NCBI RefSeq assembly: GCF_002911015.1
Contig: NZ_KZ626892.1
Coordinates: forward strand, 1-56,964
DNA: 56,964 bases
DNA from: Streptomyces populi
Lineage (GTDB): Bacteria > Actinomycetota > Actinomycetes > Streptomycetales > Streptomycetaceae
Reading direction: 5' to 3'
The notes below the pieces were generated by a model. It ran no database searches. It was not told the origin of the DNA and worked only from the letters and a program-made list of their open reading frames with translations. Each line of letters opens with the position of its first letter. The first letter of the stretch is position 1. Below, piece after piece: positions 8,137-15,176 of this stretch. The translations under genes were made by a program, and so were the position numbers.

Positions 8137-8685
8137 GTGCTGGGATTGCTGGGCTTCTACGACGAGCTGGACAACCGCCCCGGCCGGCCGAACGGATCGA
8201 TACACGACGCCGTCCGGCCCGTCGGCGAGCCGGACGAGGCGCATCTGGTCGCCTACCTCGACGCCGGCCATTACCTTGTCGACGTCATGGAAGCCGGGCG
8301 TGATGTCATCACCGGCGCCGCCCACCGGCACTCCCCGGGATGCTCCTCCCTGGTGACCGACGGGTCGTGGCTGTGGCGCCAGGACTTCCCGCACTACGTG
8401 GAAACGCACCACGTTTCGCTGGCCGAAGCGTTCATCGAACACGTCCGCAGCCTGAACTATCAGATGCCCGGCATCACCGTCGCGCAGTTCGCTCCGCACT
8501 ACGACGAGACCATGCCCCTGGTCGGCTGGGCCTCGGCTGTCCCGTGGCGATCGACTGCCACCACACTCGTACCTGAACCACGAGAGACGACCAGCAAAGC
8601 TCAGTTCGACGCGGCGATGCTGGCCCGAGACCGGAACCGGCCGAACGGCAGCTGGGGCAGGCCACGAAAGCCGCGGAAAACGTGA
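8137..8685 (+). CDS. Hypothetical protein, 182 residues
   Basis: GTG 8137 has AAGGAG 5 nt upstream, better than the upstream in-frame start at 8008. The product starts MLGLLGFYDELDNRPG and contains HLVAYLDAGHYLVDVMEAG, WLWRQDFPHYVETHHVSL and a basic C-terminal tail (RPRKPRKT). There is no signal peptide or membrane helix, and I do not recognise a domain. Conserved-looking Trp/His/Tyr residues suggest a folded protein. It stands alone in the island between the 58-residue gene and the MBL hydrolase gene. Confidence 0.6.
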   Translation: MLGLLGFYDELDNRPGRPNGSIHDAVRPVGEPDEAHLVAYLDAGHYLVDVMEAGRDVITGAAHRHSPGCSSLVTDGSWLWRQDFPHYVETHHVSLAEAFIEHVRSLNYQMPGITVAQFAPHYDETMPLVGWASAVPWRSTATTLVPEPRETTSKAQFDAAMLARDRNRPNGSWGRPRKPRKT

Positions 8686-9154
8686 GTTTCACCAGCGGAA
8701 GAGCCCTCTACAGCTGGAGTGCCAAGCGGTTTCCTACGGGCTTCGTCACCTCGCGCCCCAACCCACCACTCACCCCAGCTCCCATCCCATCTGCTCGGCT
8801 CCGCCCGGGGCGATGGCGGACGGGATGCGAACTCCCCGCGCCCACCACACTCGGCGGGGCACTCGCGAAGGGTGCCCCGCCGTCTCGGAGCCCGAGCCCC
8901 CTCACCGGAGGCATGTTCTGACCGGGCACTCCGTGTTCAGGTCTCTACTCGTGGGCCGTCGCTTGCTGCGGCCCCATTCGAAAGCCGTATGACAAGCCAC
9001 CAGGTATGGGTAGGAAGAAGCTCCGATAAGAAGTCTGGGCCCTGCGGCGGCTCCACAGCGCGTGCTGAACGGGTCTTGCAGAACGGACCGTTTGTGACAG
9101 GGCCCACGAGGTCCGGAGGTGGTACTCCCGTACCCGGGGTTCGAGGATGCTCGT
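8686..9154. other. Gene-poor stretch
   Basis: No start with a ribosome-binding site and no recognisable domain in any frame. GAGG at 9143-9146, at the right edge, serves the next gene. Probably non-coding or decayed island DNA. Confidence 0.5.
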
Positions 9155-10075
9155 ATGAAGGTGCCGATCGGCCGCCCGAGTCTGCGGTCCTACCTGCCTT
9201 ACCAACAGCACACCGCAGCGCACCGTGAAGGGCTGAGTGCTCATTTCCTGGGCACCAGTTCGGTACTGCTGTCGGACGGGCGGACATCGGTGCTCAGTGA
9301 CGGGTTCGTCACCCGCCCGGGGATGCTGCGAGTAGCCATGGGCAGGATCGCCCCGAACCGGGCGCTGGTCCGTGCCGCCATCGAGCGCCTGCGGGTGGAC
9401 ACCCTCGCCGCCGTGGTGTGCGCGCATTCCCACTACGACCACGCCCTCGACGCACCGGTGTGGGCGCTGGAGACCGGCGCCGAGCTGGTCGGGTCGGAGT
9501 CCACCGCCAATATCGGGCGCGGCCTGGGGGTCCCCGAGTCGTCCTTGCGGGTGGTCGGCGACGGCGACACCGCGACCTACGGCGGCTTCACGCTGACCTT
9601 CCTGGACTCCGTGCACAGCCCGGGCGACCACTACCCCGGTACCGTCGACCAGCCCTTGGTCCCGCCGGCGCGCGCCGGTGCCTGGAAGACCGGCAGCGCC
9701 TACTCCGTGCTCGTCACCCACCCCCACGGCCGCGTGCTGCTGCAAGCCAGCGCCAACTACCGGCCCGGAGCGCTGCGAGGTCACCAGGCGGACGTCATCT
9801 ACCTGGGCGTCGGCACGCTGGGAAAACAGCCCGCCGAGTTCCTGCACACCTACTGGGACGAGGTGGTGGCCGCGACCGGGGCCAGGCGGGTCGTCCTGGT
9901 GCACTGGGACGACTTCTTCCTCGGTCTCGACCGGCCACTGCGTCCCATGCCCTACCTGCTCGACGACCTCGACACCACCATGAGCCGACTGCTGCCCCTG
10001 GCCCGCCGTGACGGCGTCGACGTCGTCCTGCCCGTCTCCTGGCAACCCAGCGCCCCCCTCGCCGGTCTCACGTGA
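9155..10075 (+). CDS. MBL-fold metallo-hydrolase
   Basis: A 306-residue metallo-beta-lactamase-fold protein. The metal motif HSHYDH (HxHxDH type, about residue 90) is preceded by a beta strand LAAVVCA. DSVHSPGDHYPG and VLVHWDDFFLG supply further likely metal-binding His/Asp residues. ATG 9155 has GAGG 8 nt upstream; the longer frame from 9119 lacks a site. The substrate is unknown and no signal peptide is seen, so it is probably cytoplasmic. It is the last complete gene of the island; the right 17-bp repeat starts 53 bp after its stop. Confidence 0.85.
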   Translation: MKVPIGRPSLRSYLPYQQHTAAHREGLSAHFLGTSSVLLSDGRTSVLSDGFVTRPGMLRVAMGRIAPNRALVRAAIERLRVDTLAAVVCAHSHYDHALDAPVWALETGAELVGSESTANIGRGLGVPESSLRVVGDGDTATYGGFTLTFLDSVHSPGDHYPGTVDQPLVPPARAGAWKTGSAYSVLVTHPHGRVLLQASANYRPGALRGHQADVIYLGVGTLGKQPAEFLHTYWDEVVAATGARRVVLVHWDDFFLGLDRPLRPMPYLLDDLDTTMSRLLPLARRDGVDVVLPVSWQPSAPLAGLT

Positions 10076-10128
10076 ACTGGGGCGTCGGTGTCTCAATACC
10101 TTGTGGACCGGGATTGACCCAGGCGATC

Positions 10129-10145
10129 GCGGTACCGCTTCCAAG
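10129..10145 (+). repeat. Right copy of 17-bp direct repeat bounding island
   Basis: GCGGTACCGCTTCCAAG, identical to 5192-5208. The two copies enclose 4.9 kb of accessory DNA. Confidence 0.7.
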
Positions 10146-10211
10146 TACCGGGGGAGTGGTCTGGGGGATGAGGCCCCGCTCTGGTACAGGATCGTCGGAA
10201 CTGGGTGAGTC

Positions 10212-10380
10212 GTGCCTGGCGTCGTGGAAGCAAGGTTGGTTCGCTTGGAGGAGCGGGCGCTGGCCATCACCGAGGCAGCCCTCGGCCCCGACCACCCCGA
10301 CACCGCCCTCCGCCTGAACAACCTCAGGGCGATCCGTGCAGCGTTGGAAGACCTGGCAAGGGACGAACCCCAGGGCGCCG
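10212..10380 (+). pseudogene. Fragment of a TPR (kinesin light chain-like) protein
   Basis: About 50 codons read LEERALAITEAALGPDHPDTA and LRLNNLRAIRAALEDLA, a typical C-terminal tetratricopeptide of large NB-ARC/TPR proteins. Nothing upstream continues it, and after GADLRV the frame is unrelated. It is a relic at the right edge of the island. Confidence 0.65.
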
Positions 10381-10669
10381 ACCTGCGCGTCAAAGGTTGG
10401 CGACGAGAGCTCGGAAGGTTGCATTCGCGGAGGTGTTGCGCGCAGCGCCAAGAGATCCCACGATCTTGGCTTGTCGCCTGGCCAGCGAAGTCACGACCGC
10501 GTCAGCAAGACTTGAGTGAGCCGGGCGAGGGACCCGAAGGCGGGAGTTCCTGCTGGTCCGGCCCATTTGCAAGGCAGCGTCCGCTTACGGACACAGGTGC
10601 AGCCGAAGCCTGAGCCCTTGGCGATGCTCTGGAGAGTCGCACCGCTCCACTTTCGATGCCGTCCGCTCC

Positions 10670-11437
10670 TCAGCGGACATCGACGAAGTCGCCGCTCGCG
10701 TTGACGGCGGAGGTGGTGCCGGTGCGTGCGAAGGCGAAGCGGTAGGACCCGTCGGAGCCGGCGGTGGCTGTGGCGGTCACGGCCCCGCCGCTGCCGCTCG
10801 TGATGGTCTTGACGGTGGTGTAGGTGCCGGCACCCTTTTTGCGGAATTGAAGCTTCACAGGCTGTCCCTTGAACCCGACGTATTTGTCGGTGCCCCAGTC
10901 GGCCCGTGTCAGCGTGCCCTTCACCGTGATCGTCTTGCCCTTCTTCACCGGCTCGGGTGTGGCGTTGGCGGTGAGCCTGGCGGCGCGCAGCAGTGCGAAG
11001 GTGTACTTGTCCTGGTTTTCGTAGGTCTTCTCCCACGCGTCGACGTGGAGGTGGACCTTCCACGTTCCGGCGGGGCCGCTGTCCTGGGTGAACACCTTGA
11101 TCGGGTCCACGGTGTAGGAGCCGGTGCAGGTCGTCGTGGGCTTCGTCTCCGCGCAGTCGAGCAACTGGCCCCCGTCTGTGTGGACAACGGCGTACGAAGG
11201 GCTGAACAGGGTCGCGTTGGCCTGGTAGACGCCGGAGGAGTGGGTCGCAGTGACGGCGATCGGAAACTTCACCACCGCATGCGTGCCGACCACCACCGGC
11301 TTGCCTCCGTTGATGACGACCTTGTCGACCGTGATCTCGTCAGCGGCCGCGGCCGGCGCAGGCTGAGTTGCGAACGCGGTTCCCGCGAGGGCGCAGGTCA
11401 GGCCGACAGTGGTGACACGTCTGATGGTGGTGCTCAT
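10670..11437 (-). CDS. Secreted protein of unknown function
   Basis: A 255-residue protein with a Sec signal peptide (MSTTIRRVTTVGLTCALAG, cleavage near APAAAADE). The mature part is beta-rich: KVVINGGKPVVVGTHA, a Cys pair (LLDCAE, TTTCTG), then KKGKTITVKGTLTRADW and a second Ig-like beta-sandwich. It resembles streptomycete extracellular calcium- or surface-binding proteins built from Ig-like repeats; no catalytic motif is seen. ATG 11437 is chosen because the signal peptide starts there; the longer frame from 11512 adds unrelated residues. A cold-shock-like gene lies upstream on the same strand. Confidence 0.8.
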   Translation of the reverse strand: MSTTIRRVTTVGLTCALAGTAFATQPAPAAAADEITVDKVVINGGKPVVVGTHAVVKFPIAVTATHSSGVYQANATLFSPSYAVVHTDGGQLLDCAETKPTTTCTGSYTVDPIKVFTQDSGPAGTWKVHLHVDAWEKTYENQDKYTFALLRAARLTANATPEPVKKGKTITVKGTLTRADWGTDKYVGFKGQPVKLQFRKKGAGTYTTVKTITSGSGGAVTATATAGSDGSYRFAFARTGTTSAVNASGDFVDVR

Positions 11438-11593
11438 ACGACCCCCAGGGAAGCGAAACGGATGCCCCACCGAACTTCCCTTCCGGCTGGGCCTGTTGGC
11501 CGGCCAGCGCATCGTACAACCGTCCGCGGCCGGAGGCCGGTCGGTCGATCTTCATCGGCCGTGCGGCGGCCGGTTCCGGGACCGGAGCGGGTG

Positions 11594-11818
11594 TCAGGCG
11601 GGCCGGGGCACGATGCTCAGCGCTCGGTAGTCGTACCCGTCCTGCTTGAAGCCCGGAGCCTCCCAGGTGAGGTCCACCCGCTGTCCGGGCGACAGCGTGC
11701 GGAAACCGGCCGCCTGGATGTCGGAGTAGTGGCCGAAGCAGCCGCCGGGAGTCTCGGGGGAGTCGAGCACGCCCCACCCTTCCTCGTCGCTCCACTCACG
11801 GACAGTCGCGGTCACCAT
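11594..11818 (-). CDS. Cold-shock-domain-like protein
   Basis: A 74-residue single-domain protein. EEGWGVLDSPETPGGCFGHY corresponds to the RNP1 region (GWGxI, CFxH), and LSPGQRVDLTWEAPG matches the end of a cold-shock domain. It departs from CspA in its RNP2 residues and resembles the divergent 'CspA-like' proteins of Streptomyces. A role in RNA binding or chaperoning is inferred. The ribosome-binding site is poor (GGAGG is 16 nt away). Confidence 0.8.
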   Translation of the reverse strand: MVTATVREWSDEEGWGVLDSPETPGGCFGHYSDIQAAGFRTLSPGQRVDLTWEAPGFKQDGYDYRALSIVPRPA

Positions 11819-12336
11819 GGGGGCACTCTACGGACCTCCTCCGCGTCGGCGAAACGCTTTTCGAGCGTGCGTGCCGTCACCGGCCCTCGACGGGGACGGT
11901 GTACGCGTGCGAGGCGGGCCGCTCCATGGGCACCTGGTCCGGCCCGCCTCGAACAGGCTCGGGCGAGCACGGCGGCTTCCACCGGCGAGCACCCGGTGAC
12001 GGCTCACCGTAGGACGCCCGGCGCATTCTTGACCGACTGCGGTCGCGCGATGCAGTCGACGGTCGAGCCCTCGGCGACATGCGATGAAGTAGCGGCATGT
12101 CCACGCGCTGACACAGCGTGGCAGGTTCGGATCGTGCTCGTGGTCCTCTTGGACACGGGCTCGTGCGCGCTTGAGGTGCATCGGCGGCTCCGGCGGCCGA
12201 ACGCCGGTCGTCGGCCGATACCTTGCGTGCCGGTATCGGCCGAGGTGAACGCTGTCGGGCCGATGACCTCGAAGAGCTCCCTTTCCCCGATCGGCCTTGA
12301 GGAGCCGCCCTTCCTCGGCACCCTTCACGACGGTGG
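11819..12336. other. Intergenic stretch with one strong dyad
   Basis: No convincing gene in any frame. The only clear structure is the dyad at 12211-12243. Open frames here lack ribosome-binding sites and recognisable domains. Confidence 0.5.
12211..12243. terminator. Inverted repeat, possible terminator
   Basis: TCGGCCGATACC and GGTATCGGCCGA are exact reverse complements separated by 9 nt. It lies 94 bp beyond the stop of the epimerase gene (minus strand), so it may end that transcript. It contains enough AT to be a protein-binding site instead. Confidence 0.5.
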
Positions 12337-13200
12337 TCAGCCGCCCGCGCGGGCCTCGGCCAACAGCGCCGTCACCCCGTGACGGGGACGGTAGCCGAGC
12401 ACCGCGCCGGCCCGTGCCGACACGTACACCCGGTCGATCGACACCGGCAGCGTCCATCCGAGCCGGCCGAAACCCGCCGCCACTTCGGGGAGCCGCCGCG
12501 TGATGAGCGCGGCCGGATCGTGCCACAGCTGTTTCCGGTCCTCGGCCCGCCACGGGTACGGGCCGGCGATGTTCAGTACTCCGGTCGCCTCCCGGGGGCC
12601 GCGGACGGCGAGCAGGTGGGCCTCGGCCACGTCGGCGACGTCCACACCCCGGTGGAGCCGGTGGCGGGCCCGGACCGCCGGTGGTTCGGGGAAGCACCGG
12701 GCGATGCGCAGACACACCGTGCTCATCGTGCCCGCCGTGGAGAGCACCAGGCGTTCGGCCGCGAGTTTCGTCTCGTCGTAGATGTCGCGCGGTCGGCAGG
12801 TGACGTCCTCGGTGACCCAGACCGCCTCGTCCGTCGGCTCCAGGGCGTGCCCGTACACCGAGGTCGAGCTCGTGTACACGAAACGGCGCACCCCCGCCGC
12901 GGCCGACGCGTCCAACAGGTCCCGGGTCGCCCCGACGTTGATCTCGCGGAACTCGTCGTCCGGGTGTACACCGACGTGCGGTGCGTGCAGAGCCGCCGTG
13001 TGGACGACGGCACCGGCCCCGGACAGTGCCCGGCGCCACGCCGCGGGGTCGCGCAGGTCCGCCACCACGGAGGTGTCGGGCGACGGCACGCGGTCGACAC
13101 CCGTGACCGGGCGGCCCGCGGCTCCGAGACGGCGCACGATCGCCGAACCGACCAGTCCCGAGGCCCCGGTCACCACGACATGTCCCGACTGCTGCGACAC
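12337..13200 (-). CDS. NAD-dependent epimerase/dehydratase (extended SDR)
   Basis: A 287-residue extended short-chain dehydrogenase. The Rossmann motif GASGLVG lies near residue 13, VVADLRD follows, and YTSSTSVYG leads to the catalytic YDETK (Tyr-x3-Lys). The C-terminal part (GVDVADVAEAHLLAV, GVLNIAGPYPWRAED) is typical of NAD-dependent nucleotide-sugar epimerase-like proteins. GTG 13200 follows GGGGGAGGG. It is divergent from the MFS exporter gene. The substrate cannot be told from the sequence. Confidence 0.88.
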   Translation of the reverse strand: MSQQSGHVVVTGASGLVGSAIVRRLGAAGRPVTGVDRVPSPDTSVVADLRDPAAWRRALSGAGAVVHTAALHAPHVGVHPDDEFREINVGATRDLLDASAAAGVRRFVYTSSTSVYGHALEPTDEAVWVTEDVTCRPRDIYDETKLAAERLVLSTAGTMSTVCLRIARCFPEPPAVRARHRLHRGVDVADVAEAHLLAVRGPREATGVLNIAGPYPWRAEDRKQLWHDPAALITRRLPEVAAGFGRLGWTLPVSIDRVYVSARAGAVLGYRPRHGVTALLAEARAGG

Positions 13201-13397
13201 GGATACCCTCCCCCGGGTGAACTGGACGAATTGGACGGCGCGATCCCCGCCTCGAGCGTACGACCTCCCGGGCCGTCGGTCAGGACAACCCGCTCGGTCA
13301 TCAAGTCGACGCCCCGCGCGGCCTGTTGCCCGGCACGCCCGGCACCGGTCCGTTGATCGATTGGTGGGGCGGGGCGGGCAGGCTTAACGTCGATGGA

Positions 13398-13415
13398 GTG
13401 AACGTCCGCGTTCAC
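13398..13415. promoter_or_regulatory. Inverted repeat upstream of MFS gene, possible operator
   Basis: GTGAACG-TCCG-CGTTCAC, perfect 7-bp arms, ends 29 bp before ATG 13445. Size and symmetry suit a TetR-family operator, although no TetR gene is adjacent. Confidence 0.55.
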
Positions 13416-13444
13416 CGCCGACCCGCGATGCAGGGCCCTCCCCG

Positions 13445-15082
13445 ATGACGGCCGATCACGTGACATCCTCCGAGTCTGCCGAATCCCCGCAGCGGGGCCG
13501 AGGCAGTGGTATCGCGCTCCTCGTCATCGCCTCGTGCCAGTTGATGGTGGTCCTCGACATCACCATCGTGAACATCGCCCTGCCGCACATCCAGACCTCG
13601 CTCGGCTTCTCGACCGAGAACCTGTCCTGGGTGATCAACGCCTACACGCTGACCTTCGGCGGTCTGCTGCTGCTCGGCGGACGCTCCGGCGACATCCTCG
13701 GCAGACGCCGGATGTTCATGTCCGGCGTGCTGCTCTTCGTGTTCGCGTCGCTGCTCGGCGGACTCTCCCAGGAGGCCTGGCAGTTGCTCGCCGCCCGCTC
13801 GTTGCAGGGTGTCGGCGGGGCCATCGCCTCACCCACCGCACTGTCGCTCATCACCACCACCTTCCGTGAAGGCCCGGAGCGCAACCGGGCGTTCGGCGTG
13901 TTCGCCGCCGTCTCCGCGGGCGGCAGCGCGATCGGGCTGCTCGCGGGCGGTGTCCTCGTCGAATGGCTCGACTGGCGCTGGGTGTTCTTCGTGAACGTCC
14001 CCATCGGCCTGCTGATCGTGCTCGCGACCCCCCGCTACATCAGGGAATCCGAGCGGCATCCGGGCCACTTCGACTTCCTCGGCGCCATCACCTCCACGCT
14101 GGGCATGGTGCTGCTGGTCTACGGCTTCATCCGGGCGTCCGAGGAGGGCTGGAGCGACCCCCTCACGCTCGCCGCCTTCGGCGCCGCGCTGGTGTTCCTG
14201 ATCGCGTTCATCGCGGTCGAACGCCGGTCGAGACAGCCCATCACGCCCTTGTGGATGTTCCGCGACCGCAACCGCTCGGGCGTCTACGCGATGATGCTCA
14301 GCCTGTCCGCCGCCATCTTCGGGATGTTCTTCTTCCTGACCCTCTTCGTGCAGAACATCCTCGGCTTCAGCCCGCTCAAGGCGGGTTTCGCCTTCCTTCC
14401 GGTGAGCGTGATCATCGCGATCGGCGCGGGAGTCGCGTCCAACTTCCTGCCCAGGTGGGGCCCCAAACCGTTCATGGTCGTGGGCGCGATCCTGGCCGCG
14501 CTGGGTCTGGGCTGGCTGACGCTGACCGATATCGACAGCACCTATCTCGGCAGCATCCTCGGACCCACCCTCGTCTTCGGGTTCGGCATGGGCCTGCAGT
14601 TCGTGTCGCTGACCCTGATGGCGGTGTCGGGGGTGCAGCCCAGGGACACGGGCGCCGCCTCCGGCATCCTCAACGCCACCCAGCAGGTCGGCGGATCCCT
14701 CGGCCTGTCGGTGCTGGTCACGGTCTTCGGCACCGCGAGCCGCAACGAGGCGACGGACCAGGTCAAGAACTTCCTGTCGACCGCGACCCCGGCACAGCAA
14801 CTGCAGTTCCGCAGGACGGGACAGCTGCCGCCGCCCTGGAGCAGCGAGGTACTGACGTCCGGCATCACGGGAGCGTTCGTCGCCGCCGCCGCCTTCGCGG
14901 TCGTCGCCGCGCTGGTCGCCCTGATCGTCATCCAGGTGCGCCCCTCCGACCTGGAGCGGCTCCAGGGAGGCGCCGCCGCGATGACACCCGTGGACGGGGC
15001 CGGTGACGAGGCGGGCGCGTCGGCGGGCGCGGCCCCGAGGGGGGAGCCGGACGGAAGGGACGGCCCGTCCGCCCCCGGCTGA
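13445..15082 (+). CDS. MFS drug exporter, DHA2 (EmrB/QacA) family, 14 TM
   Basis: A 545-residue membrane protein. TM1 motif LMVVLDITIVNIALPHIQ is the family signature (motif D1). GGRSGDILGRRRMF is motif A in the TM2-3 loop, and LLAARSLQGVGGAIASPTAL and GSAIGLLAGGVL match motifs B and C. The length and 14 predicted helices fit DHA2 proton-antiport exporters of drugs or antibiotics. The last ~45 residues are a hydrophilic Ala/Gly/Asp-rich tail. A dyad at 13398-13415 suggests local repression. Confidence 0.92.
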   Translation: MTADHVTSSESAESPQRGRGSGIALLVIASCQLMVVLDITIVNIALPHIQTSLGFSTENLSWVINAYTLTFGGLLLLGGRSGDILGRRRMFMSGVLLFVFASLLGGLSQEAWQLLAARSLQGVGGAIASPTALSLITTTFREGPERNRAFGVFAAVSAGGSAIGLLAGGVLVEWLDWRWVFFVNVPIGLLIVLATPRYIRESERHPGHFDFLGAITSTLGMVLLVYGFIRASEEGWSDPLTLAAFGAALVFLIAFIAVERRSRQPITPLWMFRDRNRSGVYAMMLSLSAAIFGMFFFLTLFVQNILGFSPLKAGFAFLPVSVIIAIGAGVASNFLPRWGPKPFMVVGAILAALGLGWLTLTDIDSTYLGSILGPTLVFGFGMGLQFVSLTLMAVSGVQPRDTGAASGILNATQQVGGSLGLSVLVTVFGTASRNEATDQVKNFLSTATPAQQLQFRRTGQLPPPWSSEVLTSGITGAFVAAAAFAVVAALVALIVIQVRPSDLERLQGGAAAMTPVDGAGDEAGASAGAAPRGEPDGRDGPSAPG

Positions 15083-15176
15083 CCACCCACGTCCGCGCCG
15101 GCACCCTGCCCGCCCCGCCCCGCCCGAGCACCCTGCCCGCCCGGCCGGCTCGGGACGGTGGCCGCTCGGGCCGGGC

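Noticed and set aside
10072..10317. Possible continuation of the truncated permease after the right 17-bp repeat (reads TQAIAVPLP)
   Set aside because: Resemblance to QAITxPLFF covers only the repeat itself; the following residues do not fit the family.
10390..10572. Short minus-strand frame ending ATFRALVANL
   Set aside because: No ribosome site or family; lies among gene relics.
12004..12321. 105-codon minus-strand frame in the 11819-12336 gap
   Set aside because: Basic low-complexity product, overlaps the strong dyad, no ribosome site.
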